64,000 bases of DNA from Euptelea pleiosperma (Eukaryota; Streptophyta; Magnoliopsida; Ranunculales; Eupteleaceae), in assembly GCA_035048495.1 (NCBI GenBank), contig CM068546.1:10980435-11044434 (forward strand), in the 5' to 3' direction. The notes under the pieces were generated by a model that searched no databases, was not told the origin of the DNA, and worked only from the letters and a program-made list of their open reading frames with translations. This document shows, in pieces, positions 34,627 through 45,534 of this stretch; the stretch's first letter is position 1; each line of letters opens with the position of its first letter. A program made the position numbers and the translations under genes.

Positions 34627-36096
34627 GACAGCCCCAATCAAGTGGGAGAGTGAGTGAGCGAGAGACATTAATATTCCTCAAAGGTACAATAAATGGTAAG
34701 ATATGAGTATGATGTGGTTGAGAGAAGTGTCTACATGGCCCATCCAGACGCTATTCTATCTGGGTGAACTATCTAATTTGGCCACATCAGCCTTCTACAT
34801 GGCAATAAAAGGAGTTCATAGAATAAATCTGAACTACTGTGCAGTAAAATAATTTTCTTCTCATATTTACTTTTTACAATCCCTCCAACTACGAAAAACG
34901 TAAAGAAATGATACATATTTTCAACTTTATTAGCCCAATACTCAGTGAGAAACCTAAACTAGTATACCATGATCATTATTATTGAAAAACCCAATGTGCA
35001 TTTATTCTTTTTTTTCTCCAGGTAAGAAAGTAATGTTTAGTTTTACAGTGAGGCAAGGGAGAGACTGTAAGAGTAGGGATGTCAATGGATATTATTTGAA
35101 TCGAATGTAAGCATACCTGAATCCGAATCCCGAAAATATGTCTGATATCTAAATTCGATGAATATTCGATGAATATTTTAAATGAATATTTGAATTTGAA
35201 TCCTAATAATTTATCGGATATTCCATTCGTCCGACAAAGAAATATGATATATAAAATAAATTATTATATATTATATTCATATATAATAAATATAATTATA
35301 TATCATCATATACATCTATTCTACTTATTAACGGATGAAGAGGTTCTTGCGTTCTAACGTAATAATCCCCGTTATTTCTAGAATGTCATTGGTTTACTTC
35401 GTTTTTTAATCATTTTTATTGACAGGGTTTTTGAATCATTATACATCTTTTAGAATGTGAACGCATTTAATGAGTTCACGAGTGAAAAATGTTGTTCTCT
35501 TAACAGAAAAATATGATATTAATATTTTTTTTACAGGCATCCAGGCCGCACCTATAAACGCCACATAAAACACTATTAGAGATCATGACCATACATATGT
35601 TTGAAGCATCCCTAGATGGCTCTTCAGAGAAAAAATTAGCTGGATTGGTGGTTTTTAACTATTGGATGTGAATCTTTTTCAAGAGTTGAATTTCAACTAT
35701 GAATTCAAAAATTATTTTGGGCACTGGGATTCAATGCCTATCAATCCATTTTTTTTTTTTTTGTCTCTGCAAGTCCATCTATGGATGTTTCAAATATCCA
35801 TACGATCATAAATCTACAAAAATGTGTCACGTGGCTTAACACCCACATAAAACAATATCAAACATCAAAACTTTTCTCCCTTTCAACCGTAGCTTTCACC
35901 ATTATTACATAGCAAAACTTTGATGACGGATGTCCATCATTAATGTTAACGACGGACCACAGTGTGAGCCACGTGGCACACTATTAAAAGTCACTGACCA
36001 TATGGATGTGTCGGTCCATCCCTAGGTAGACTTACACAAGAAAACTCAGCTTGATTAGTGATTTTTAACCTTTAGATCATAATGCTCAAAATACGT

Positions 36097-36766
36097 TATT
36101 AAAAATAAATAATTTAAAGGACTCAAATATCCAACGTATATAAATTACTAATCAAGATGAATTTTAGTATGTAGGTCCACCTAGAGATGGGCCAAATATC
36201 CATACGGTCAGTGGTCTCTAAGATGTGCCATGAGACATCAACTTGGCTTGTCAATATTCAATGTTTGCCAAAAAAAAGTTAAATAAAAGTCCACGTAAAT
36301 ACCCCCATTATTATAAGCATAATGAGCACATAGTCCAAGGTCCATGGACATGTATGGTGGTCTCGTTTTGTCATTGGCCGAAAATGTACCTCAAGTTGTG
36401 TACTAAATAATAATGCTCAAATTCCAGACAATTAAAAATCAACCCATGAAAATGACTCCAATCGATTAATGCTTAGAAATCACTAATCAAACTGATTAAT
36501 TTTTTGCATGTAGATCCACTAGGGATGGGCTAAACATCCGACGGTCAGTGGTTTCTAATAATGTGCCACATCTTCCGAATAACGCTCAAAATCCACGGTT
36601 AAAAACAAACCATGTAAACGACTCTAATCCAATGGATAGAATTGTTAATCAGGATGATTTTTGGTATGTAGATCACCTAGGGATAGGCCAAACATCCATA
36701 TGGTCAGTGATTTCTAAGATTAATGTGCCAGCGTGTAAGGTGCAAGTGGCGTCCCCCTAGTATATA
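36097..36766. repeat. Cluster of GATGTTTGG-type MITE fragments
   Basis: At least three half or whole palindromes follow one another here, each recognisable by GTAGGTCCACCTAGAGATGG or GGGATGGGC(T/C)AAACATCC phrases plus CACTAATCA(A/G)(A/G)CTGAT. Individual borders are blurred by nesting. No gene. Confidence 0.55.
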
Positions 36767-37252
36767 TCTATACTATTATAAAGCAACAATTGGGGTTGCC
36801 ACACATGCGACACAATTAGAGGCCTCACTACTTTCAAAGGTAAAACCTTGCCTCATTAAAATGCCCCTTCACAGGTCTGATTTTCTGGCACGCCCACATC
36901 CCTCATCAGGGACAGTATAAGCCACGTGGCATACTCTTAGAGACCACCGACCTTATGGATGTTCATCCCATTCCTAGGTAGACCTATATACCAAATACCA
37001 GTCTGATTAGTGATTTCAAACCTTTGGAACAGATTACCGCAAATAATGCTTGAAATCTATGGTTAAAAATCAACCCATGAAAATGACTCCAATCAAATCT
37101 TTAAAAACTACTAATCAGGCTGATTTTTTGCATATAGGCCCACCTAGAGACGGGCCAAACATCGATATGGTCAGTGATCTGTACGAGTGTACCACGTGTA
37201 AGGTGTTTCCATGTGTAAGGTGCACGTGCATCGCACATGGCGTTCCCCAATG
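36767..37252 (+). mobile_element. Possible small Helitron
   Basis: Starts TCTATACTATTATAAAGC, close to the typical plant Helitron 5' end, after ...TATATA. Near the other end, GTGCACGTGCATCGCAC (about 37218-37234) could form the 3' hairpin, but the expected CTRR terminus is not clear. Just upstream, CCCCCTAG (36753-36760) looks like the end of another Helitron. A GATGTTTGG-type palindrome lies inside. Confidence 0.35.
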
Positions 37253-37469
37253 TACAGAACATTTTCTACTATTTTAGTATACCCGTCTTAAATAACTCAT
37301 CAGTGCGATGTGGAATGAGCTGCCATAGTAAATGCCCCATACGTAAATAGGGTGAACGTAAGATTTACTTTCCTTAAGAAGAGAAATTATTAACTAAATC
37401 ATCATCACTTGGTACGAACAACGAGAATTTGGAAACATGGAATCGACGGTTGCATGGATGCTCATCAAC

Positions 37470-37477
37470 TATATAAG
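37470..37477 (+). promoter_or_regulatory. TATA box of the GASA gene
   Basis: TATATAAG about 56 bp upstream of the ATG, giving a predicted start of transcription near 37500 and a short leader. Confidence 0.75.
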
Positions 37478-37532
37478 TAACGCGGGCTAGGTAGCTTATT
37501 GTGCTCAAAATTCTTTGAAGAGAAAAAAAAAA

Positions 37533-39231
37533 ATGGCTCGTTTCTCTTGGCTGCTTCCTTCTGCTTTTGTTCTCCTCCTTGCTTTGTTGTTGGTTGTGGA
37601 AGTTTCAAGTGTGAGTTTTCACTTTTAGCTAGTGTGTGTGGATATCTTTCTTAAAGGGCGTGTTTGGCTACTGGCATAGATTTGTCCATTAGAGTCAGGA
37701 CAAGAGAGATCTGCTATTTGGCTAGTGGGGATTATGAAGAATGTGGAATACGCTTATCCTGCACTTTGTTTATGCTTGGACTGGATAAGAGCATCCCATA
37801 AGCTAATCCATCTCTCAAAACACCGCACAAGAAAAAAACCATTGGATTTCGTGAAATCCACCAGTGGTCTGAGCTGGCATTCACTTTACCAAAGCAAAAC
37901 CACCATTGGATTTAATGAAATCCACGGCCGAGACTTTAGGCGAAATTTTGAGTCTATGGATCCCGACCTAGGGCTGGCAATGGATCAGGTTCGAGTCGGA
38001 TTGGTACTGATCAGATAAGAAAGCCAATCGATCCGGACCCGATTGGATCAATTAAATTGCATTTATTTTGTATTAATATTTCATTTTTCTCCCACTAAAA
38101 TTAATGTATAATTTTCTTACCGGACCCGATTGGATCAATTAAATTGCATTTATTTTGTATTAATATTTCATTTTTCTCCCACTAAAATTAATGTATAATT
38201 TTCTTACAGGTTGAATTAGCTGATTATGGTGTTGCCACGACCTTTCATCCGGTAAGTTTTTTATACTAAGATCTGAGTGTTTGGTAACAAAGATAATGCC
38301 GTGAGCCGGAGTTTTAGGCTGCGCATGGTGAAACAAAGTTTTTCATTGAGTTCATTAGCGCATGATGTGGCTACTAATTACATGATGGTCCATATTTTGA
38401 TGCCGGGGTCGTGCTTCGGTGCCACACTGCCACTCCACCCTCATGTATAGGTGGCGATCAAGTCCATCCCGACATCAAATTACAAGCATCCATCTTTACC
38501 GTTAATTTTTTTTAAGTCCACATTTTTTAGGAAATGCATATAAATTGTAGCGTCTTTTTATTTATTTTTAAGATTATTTGATTATATATTTATCCGTTTA
38601 AAATTAATCAACAGGCGGGAGGAGAAGGATCTATTCAGCCACAAGGTATATAATACCTATTTTTCCCTTTTTTATCTTTAACTCTTATTATATCTGTAAT
38701 AACGGCGTACCCCTTCATCGAGACGAGCGAAATTCATAGTCGTTCGATCAAAGTTGTAGGGCAATGGGTACTTGCAAATGTATATTGCTGTAAATATTGG
38801 TCCGTTATAACGGTATAAACAGTTGTTTTCCATTATAATGGGAAAAAAAAAGTAACGGGGTCGTGCGTAACCGTTACTGGTTCTTAACCATAATGCTATA
38901 ATGACCATCCAACGGTTTGGACCTGAGGAAGTCTCCGGGATTCATATCACACAAATCTCGAGGACCATCCAATGCTCTTCCTTAGGTAGACACCAACATT
39001 TTTCCAATTAGCAATGGCGAGTTAACTAATTAACGACGTCATTTGTCAGACTGCCCGAATGCGTGCGCCTACCGATGTTCCGAGACGTCGCACAAGAAGC
39101 CATGCATGTTCTACTGCATCAAGTGCTGCAGTGAGTGTAAATGCGTCCCCTCCGGTACATACGGGCACAAGGAGGAATGTGCTTGCTACAACAACTGGAA
39201 AACGAAGGAAGGCAAGCCCAAGTGCCCTTGA
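37533..39231 (+). CDS. GASA/snakin-type gibberellin-regulated cysteine-rich peptide
   Basis: Four exons, 37533-37610, 38210-38251, 38615-38645 and 39050-39231, all with GT-AG borders and a continuous frame, give a 110-residue protein. Residues 1-26 are a clear secretion signal (MARFSWLLPSAFVLLLALLL...). A short spacer from exons 2-3 leads into the 60-residue GASA domain with all 12 conserved cysteines (DCPNACAYRC, CMFYCIKCCSECKCVP, GHKEECACYNNW, KCP end). The family comprises small secreted or apoplastic peptides, some controlled by gibberellin and some antimicrobial (snakins); which role applies here cannot be told from sequence. Intron 1 carries an 87-bp perfect tandem duplication at its 3' end, and intron 3 holds a degenerate AACGGCCGTT-type repeat. 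No clear AATAAA follows the stop. A MITE lies about 200 bp downstream. Confidence 0.96.
38034..38207 (+). repeat. 87-bp perfect tandem duplication in GASA intron 1
   Basis: 38034-38120 and 38121-38207 are identical. Each unit starts CGGACCCGATTGG and ends TTTTCTTAC, so it spans the likely branch site and pyrimidine tract. Only the second unit is followed by AG and so makes the acceptor. Confidence 0.97.
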
Positions 39232-39438
39232 ACAATTTTGAAGGCTTGATGGAGTAATTTAATTCTATTTTTCCTTTTTTTATAGTTCTTAATTATTTAC
39301 GTTGGAACGGAAATCATTATTATTATAATTATAAATGTTGATGATGGGTTGTCTTTGAATTTGAGTTTTTCTTTTCTTTCTTTTTTCACTTATTTTTTTT
39401 TAGTGATGAGACCCTCTCTTAGAGGGTGTAGGATCAAC

Positions 39439-39801
39439 CAAGGTTTAAAAATCGGCAGTAATAACGAAAATAACGGCCGTTATAACGGATTCGGACCTAC
39501 ACCGTTACGTTACACACCGTTAAAACCCCCAGAAAATAACAGCCATTATAGCCGTTATTTTCCGTTATAACGAAAATAACGACCGTTATTTTCTGGAAAA
39601 AGATGCGAAAAAATGACCATTTTTTCCGTTATTTTCCGTTATAGAAATTTTGAAATTCAAAATTTGAATTTCGGCTCCCTTTTTACCGTTTTTTCCATTA
39701 TTTTCCCATTTTTTCTGTTTTTACCCCTGAGCTTCTTTTTTTTGTTATAACGGAAAACTGTAACACCCCCAGACCGTTATAACGGTCCCTTTTAAACCTT
39801 G
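39439..39801. mobile_element. CAAGGTTTAAAA-family MITE, copy 4
   Basis: 363 bp from CAAGGTTTAAAAATCGGC to CCTTTTAAACCTTG, flanked by perfect octamers GGATCAAC at 39431-39438 and 39802-39809. This copy defines the family ends best: CAAGGTTTAAAA and its complement. Confidence 0.95.
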
Positions 39802-40268
39802 GGATCAACCTTCCCATTGGTCCCACATAGGACATCTTCTGCGCATAAAAACTAACATAGTCGAACGATCATGACCATTTGATCTATCACATTCTTTTGG
39901 ACTGTAATTTTTTTTTTTTTTGATAAATCGAAACAGATATATTAGAAAGAAGATCAAGAAAATCTTAAAGCAAACACAATGGAAGTGCGTGAACCACCAA
40001 AAACCAAAAAATAAAAAGAAACTGGAGCACCACTGCCAACTCTCCAAAATTACATCAAAACTAAAAAATATATCTCCAAAGCAAGTGCCTCTCAACTCAA
40101 GGAAGATGCTACCCCAACTAAATAACTGTCAAAAATAGTATTGTTGGTTACAATGATCCTTCTTTGATACAAGGGCAATTACAAAAAAATAGCGTATTTA
40201 TCGGGTTAAAATAACCATAATATTTTAAAAGGGGCAATATGGTAAAAATCTCTTCAATGGTTAAAAAT

Positions 40269-40532
40269 AGGGTGTTTTAGTTACACCCCCGAAATTTGAA
40301 AGGTATTAGTAGTACCCCCTTATACTTTCGAACTTTAGGATTACCCCCCTTGACCTAGTTTAACAGTGGTTGACTTAAGTTAAAACGGACTTGAGTCACA
40401 CATTATTAGCATTGAGTCAAATGATGGTTAAACTAGATCAAGGGAGGTAATCGTAAAGTTTGAAAAGTATAAGAAGGTATTACTAATTACTTTCAAATTT
40501 CAGGGTAGATGAGGGGTGTTACTAAAATACCC
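40269..40532. mobile_element. MITE with 8-bp target duplication
   Basis: 264 bp; ends AGGGTGTTTTAGTTACACCC and the complement of GGGTATTTTAGTAACACCCC, with further inward similarity (GAAATTTGAAAG, TTATACTTT). Flanked by perfect TTAAAAAT at 40261-40268 and 40533-40540. Confidence 0.85.
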
Positions 40533-40899
40533 TTAAAAATGTGATAATGTGGATATGTAATCTCTACGACTAGTAAGTGTTTGATGTTGCATCTTAAAGA
40601 CCATATCACTAAAAAAGGTGCTTCTCATCTCTTGATATATGCTACCCCGTCTTTATATTATAGATTTGGTTTAAAGTGCCCGTGCTCAAAAACACTAGTT
40701 ACCATCAAAAGTAGCCTGGTTGGTGTTTTCAACCCGACACTCTTTCATTTCAAAGGCTCCATGAGTTTTTGGCCTGGACTTATACAGGGAAAGATTAGTG
40801 TTTTTTAGCCATTGATTGGAGTAAGCTCGAACGTTATCAAGTCCAACACATAATTGGCAATCGGCATATGACAAAAATTAATAGTGTGAAAAAAATCGA

Positions 40900-41640
40900 G
40901 TATAATTCAGGGTTGTCATTAAAAGATTTGAACCCTACATCTCTACCATAACTCCGTTAAATATCTCAAACCATGTTCTGGGCAAGGCCGGATCTACCCT
41001 AAGGCCATTAAGGCGGTCACCTAAGGCTCCTTGGTGAGAGAAGGCCCCAAGCCCAAGTTCCACTAACCACATGGATTTTTAGCCCACTCTTTGTTAGATA
41101 TATATACAAACCAAAAATCAACTTGATTGATTATCTCTAGCCATAGATTCAGTACTTTTTAAGACATGATTCTAGCCATTGGATTCAAGCATGTTTTTGG
41201 GTAGTAAATCCAATGTCTAAAAATTATAAATGATGTTGATTTTTAGTGTGTTTATCCACCAAAGGCTGAACACCCACGCAGTCATTGGGCCCAAAAAATG
41301 ATCTATGAAGGGCCACGAGAGTCCTTTGCATCGACTGCAATGGGAGTCCTCTGCATTTAAAGTTTTTTTTTTTTTTTTTTTTTTGTAGTTTTTGATCATC
41401 AAGAATAGTTTTTATATAAATATTTCTAATAATATAGAGTTTAATTTTTTAATTAATACCATATATATTAATATATTAAATATAAAAAGGTCTTATATAG
41501 AGTTTTTGCCTTAGGCCTCAACTTGTATCGAGATGGCCCTGGTTCTGGGAGACTGTTTGAGACCATAAATTGCTTTCCTAAGTTTGCACACTTTGCCGAT
41601 CTGGCTGGAGCTCTTTCAATACGTTGCCTCTGCTTGATGC
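40900..41640 (-). pseudogene. copia reverse transcriptase fragment interrupted by a hAT element
   Basis: On the minus strand, VCKLRKAIYGLKQSPR (about 41600-41545) is the copia RT block before YVDD, and the next residues (TWFEIFN-VMVEM) are found after the hAT insertion, at 40980-40930. Stops follow. Only this short part of the copia element is left. Confidence 0.8.
40983..41541. mobile_element. hAT-type MITE in copia RT
   Basis: 559 bp with ends CAAGGCCGGATCT and the complement of CAGGGCCATCTCG, both followed inward by CCTAAGGC. Perfect 8-bp duplication GTTCTGGG at 40975-40982 and 41542-41549. Removing the insertion restores YGLKQSPR-TWFE continuity in the host copia. Confidence 0.92.
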
Positions 41641-42310
41641 TTGATTATTCAAAAAAATTTATTTTTTGTCACTTTTTTAATTTTTTGTGCATTTTCAATT
41701 ATAATTTTTCAATAATTAGGAATAATATATATATACAAATCACGAATAATATGTCTCTTAATAGGGCCAGGATATTCGCACCCGCCTTTCTGCTTAGAAA
41801 ACCCACTTAACCTCAAAAAGAAAATTACACGAATGTCCCTTGTTTTTCACTCATACCATCCACCTAAAAAAAACCTTAAAAACAGAAAAAAATAAAAATA
41901 AAAAGAAGAAGAAGAAGAAGATGAAGATAAGGAGGAGGAGGCCGCCACTGCCACTGCCATCAGCAGGTACCTCTCTCTCCCACTCTCTCTCTCTCTCTCT
42001 CCCTCAAGGCCAGAGAGAGAGAGAGAGTGGAGAGGAAGAGGGATCGGTGGAGGTTCCTCCTCCTCCTCTTCTTCTCCTCCTGTGCTTGCTCCCTGCAACG
42101 TTTTTTTTTCAAAGTTTTGGTGGGTGTAGTGAGTTAGGGAGGATTTTTAGGTGAGTAAGTGGGTTTGCCGAGCGAAAACGCCGGTGTGAATATCCCGACA
42201 CCTCTTCATAAAATCTGTCAACGTCATCAAATCTTTGAAAAGTTCGGGGGCAGTTTGATCCACATCCACACTCATGGACAGACTGGAACTTTGCTTACTG
42301 CCACCGGTCA
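41641..42310. repeat. Low-complexity stretch: GAA and CT microsatellites
   Basis: A-rich and (GAA)n at about 41870-41925, (GGA)n near 41930-41942, (CT)n around 41970-42003 and TCC/CTC repeats near 42052-42080. Short open frames here are products of low complexity. No gene. Confidence 0.6.
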
Positions 42311-42622
42311 GTAAAGTTGCTAACTCGGCAACTATATGAACCACGTAGCATATTCTTAGAGGATACCGTATAAATGTTTGGCCCAATCCTAAATGAACTT
42401 AGCGTGATAAGTGATTTCTAAGCGTTGGATTGGAGTCGTTTCCATGGATTGTTATCCGTGGAATTTGAGCATTATTGACCATTATTTGGAGTACAAAGAT
42501 CCAAAAGTTTGAAATCATTAATCGTTGTAGGTCCACCTAGGGATTGGCCAGACATCCATACCGTCACCATCCTCTAAAAATGTGCCACGTGGCTCATATG
42601 TTACAACAAAAAAGTTGTTAAA
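42311..42622. mobile_element. GATGTTTGG-type palindromic MITE
   Basis: ATATGAACCACGTAGCATAT and TTCTTAGAGGA on the left are mirrored by TCCTCTAAAAATGTGCCACG and TGGCTCATAT on the right. AATGTTTGGCCCAATCC and GGATTGGCCAGACATCC form the inner pair. Confidence 0.75.
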
Positions 42623-42895
42623 AAATTGTGCCCCCTGATCCCGACCTTTTTAGATTATTTTAGAAGTAGAAGGGCAAATTCGACGGATCGGCGGTTTATT
42701 TTGGGTGCCCCTATTTTTGATAAATGGGCGCCCGTCTCATTTTCTATATACACACGCAATTAATGGCGAGATGGTGGCCTTTTTAATCGACCAAACTATC
42801 CTCACACATATCAGATATTGTCTTTACTATTGATGCGTATAATGCTATGAAGCAATCTCATTTCAAAAAAAATGTTTTTCAATCAATATTAAAAA

Positions 42896-43200
42896 CAAGG
42901 TTTAAAAGGGGCCATTATAACGGTATTACGGAGGCGTTACTGTTTTTTCGTTATAACGAATTGTAATGTTCAGGGGCAAAAATAGAAAATAATGGGAAAA
43001 TAACAGAAATAACGAAAAAATGGTGCTGGAATTCAAAATTTGAATTTCAACTTTTCAAAAATGGGAAATAACGGCTGTTTTTTCCATAAATTTTTTCGTT
43101 ATAACAGAAAATAAAAGCCGTTGTTTTGTGGGTGTTTTAACTGTACATAACCTAATGGGGGAGGTCCAAATTCGTCATAAAGGCCGTTTTTTAAATCATG
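42896..43200. mobile_element. CAAGGTTTAAAA-family MITE, copy 5
   Basis: 305 bp from CAAGGTTTAAAAGGGGCC to GGCCGTTTTTTAAATCATG, flanked by perfect octamers ATTAAAAA at 42888-42895 and 43201-43208. Confidence 0.93.
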
Positions 43201-43472
43201 ATTAAAAAAGTATAGAACAATATGTTGCTCTATCATGTTGATATTGGGTTGTTCCGACAATTTTGGTACCAAATGTGGGTTATAGCAAGTTGGAAAATAT
43301 TTGACCATCTATTTCACTGTTAAGTTTAGATCCAAAATACTCCACGCTTTAGTTTGTTCAAACTAGTGTTATGAAACCCAAACCGGACCGGCTGATTGAA
43401 CCAGAAAACCCGTGAACCATCTTAAAAGACAATCTGGATCAACATCAATTGGGCATTCTATATTTTATTTAT

Positions 43473-44043
43473 CTATTCTACTTATTAATGGACGAAGCCC
43501 CTTCTTGTGTTACAATTTGCAATCCTCAATATTCCCAAATTTATCATATTTTATTTCATGTTTTCTTTTATTATCTGTATTAATAGGGCGTTTTAGTTTT
43601 TATACATCTTTTTGAATGTGAATGCGTTTATGGGTGAAAATTATACTTTTCATAGAAAAAATTTGATCCTAACATTTTTTTGTACGGGTATCCAGGCCGC
43701 ATCCAAAAAAGCCACGTGGGAGACTGTTAGAGATCCATGATCGTACGGATGTTTGAAACATTGTTAGATGACCTTGTAGACCAAAAATCAACCAGATTGG
43801 TGGTTTCTAATCGTTGGATTTGAATCTTTTATCTTAGGTTGAATTTTAACTGTGGATTCGATGTTGGGTACTGAGATTCAATGCCTAAAAAACACCAATC
43901 ACACTGATTTTTAGTCTATAGGTCTAAGTAGGGATGCTTTAATCATCCGTACGATCCTAATTCCTCAGAGTGTGCCATGTGGCATTTTTAGGTGGGGCCT
44001 GAAATTTTCTCCCTCTCAACGGTAGCTTTCAACATTATTACAT
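43473..44043. repeat. Dispersed repeat, third copy of the family at 32869 and 35315
   Basis: Starts TCTATTCTACTTATTAATGG; shares GGCGTTTTAG/TTATACATCTTT, GTATCCAGGCCGCA and a pair of inverted GATGTTTGAAACAT / ATGCTTTAATCATCCGTACG blocks with the other copies. Helitron-like start, unconfirmed. Confidence 0.6.
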
Positions 44044-44094
44044 TGACCTAGTCATTGCTCGAGTTGAATGATGACCCCTTCTTGCTGTTAGGAC

Positions 44095-44315
44095 CATGGT
44101 TTAAAAAATGGCCATTATAACAAAAATAACAGCCGTTATATATAACTGATTCGAACCTACCCCGTTACGTTATGAACTGTTTTAACGCTCAAATTTTATT
44201 GAAAATTTGAATTTTAGCGCCATCAAACCCCCCCCCCCCCCCCCCCCCCCCCACAACAGAAATATGGTAGCGAACTGCGCCCCCAGTTCGTTATAACGGC
44301 CCCTTGTGAACCTTG
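44095..44315. mobile_element. CAAGGTTTAAAA-family MITE, copy 6, with a 25-base C run
   Basis: 221 bp from CATGGTTTAAAAAATGGCC to GAACCTTG, flanked by perfect octamers GTTAGGAC at 44087-44094 and 44316-44323. The interior contains an uninterrupted run of C at 44228-44252. Confidence 0.93.
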
Positions 44316-44625
44316 GTTAGGACATCGATGGGAAGTGCTAGGGCAATTTTTATCTCGAAAGTTGAAAGTTGAAACTGAAAAAAAAAAAAAACCCTCGTTA
44401 AAATTTTAAAAACACTATTTAGAATAGTTAAAGGGTATTTTAGTCATTATAAAAATAACGCTTCCGTAAAGTTGTGGTTTTGTGTTTGAAAAAATTCTAT
44501 TTGCACCCCACAAAATCCAAAAGCACACAATGAGTGCCACTCTTGGACGAAAATGCCCTCCTTATAAGAGAGGGAATGAAAAAAAGCACCATATTTCTTC
44601 CCCTTCTCTCTTCCCTAGTTTATGA

Positions 44626-45530
44626 GGGTTGAGAGGAACCCTCTCCCTTAACGCCGGCGACCTCTTCCGTCTCTCCTGACATCGGCGACGCACAAGCATA
44701 GGAGACCTGTTCCCACTTCCCTCTTCCTCTGTAGCAAACCTCAAAGCATAGGAAACACTTCCTTGACGCCGACAACCTCTCTCCAATCTTCAAATGCGGA
44801 GGTAAGATTAACTCCAACATTGTCCCCACTCCTTCTCTTTCAAAAAACTTCAGTAACAAACTCCTCCCCTCCTTGAATTTGTATGACCCTCAACGTGTAG
44901 TAAGGTTTGAAATGTTAGTCAAAACGAGGAAATTTCATGTAGAAATTTTGATTTCGGGGAGTACCAAAATCCCCAAAATATACTTTCTAAAGCGAAATCC
45001 ACCGAAATATGAAACTTTTGGCCGAAATCCCCAAAATATACTTTTTATAGCGAAATCCTCGAAATATGAAAATTTTGGCCAAAATTTTGATGTTGGACCC
45101 CACCAATATGGTTACCGAAATCGAAATTTAAAACCTTTATTATGTTAGGCAATCCAACCACATAACGAGTTGTTCATATAATGGAGGCAATCCTCACAAA
45201 CCTCACTTTATTCCAACATTCTTAGCCTTATGATACGTCAAGTTCAATTTAAATCATAAATCATTTTGGGAACAAGCAATGAGGGGGATAGTTTATAACT
45301 AATTATAGGGCTGTCAAAGGATAGTCGGTGGGGCTCTCTTTTTTTATAGTTTCGAATATCGGATTCAAATTTGAATCAACTCTTTTTTGATAGTTTTGAT
45401 GATCTTATTGTAGGAATTGCCACTTGCCAGTGAAGAAGTAAAACCATCTGAAAATTTGGATTTGACGGGTCAATTTACAACTAATACAGTATGTTCAGTG
45501 CAATTGAATCTATTTTTTTTTGTTAGAAAT
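44626..45530. other. MULE 5' region, no gene
   Basis: Untranslated part of the MULE. At about 44897-45142 lies a short block with TTTCG/CGAAAT words, bordered by AAGGTTTGAAAT and AATTTAAAACCTT, possibly another degenerate member of the CAAGGTTT-ended repeats. Confidence 0.4.
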
Positions 45531-45534
45531 AATA

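Larger units (their letters stand above)
33872..36096. repeat. Segmental duplication, copy B (with TRIM insertion)
   Basis: Colinear with copy A (32041-33642). After subtracting the 603-bp TRIM and its 5-bp duplication the length is about 1.6 kb, equal to copy A. A TA-rich stretch near 35250-35320 has expanded differently in the two copies. Confidence 0.9.

Noticed and set aside
39059..39241. Second frame overlapping the GASA last exon
   Set aside because: Shadow frame; the 12-cysteine frame is the real one and joins the upstream exons.
41840..42154. Overlapping frames on both strands, rich in Lys, Ser or Glu
   Set aside because: Products of GAA and CT microsatellites.
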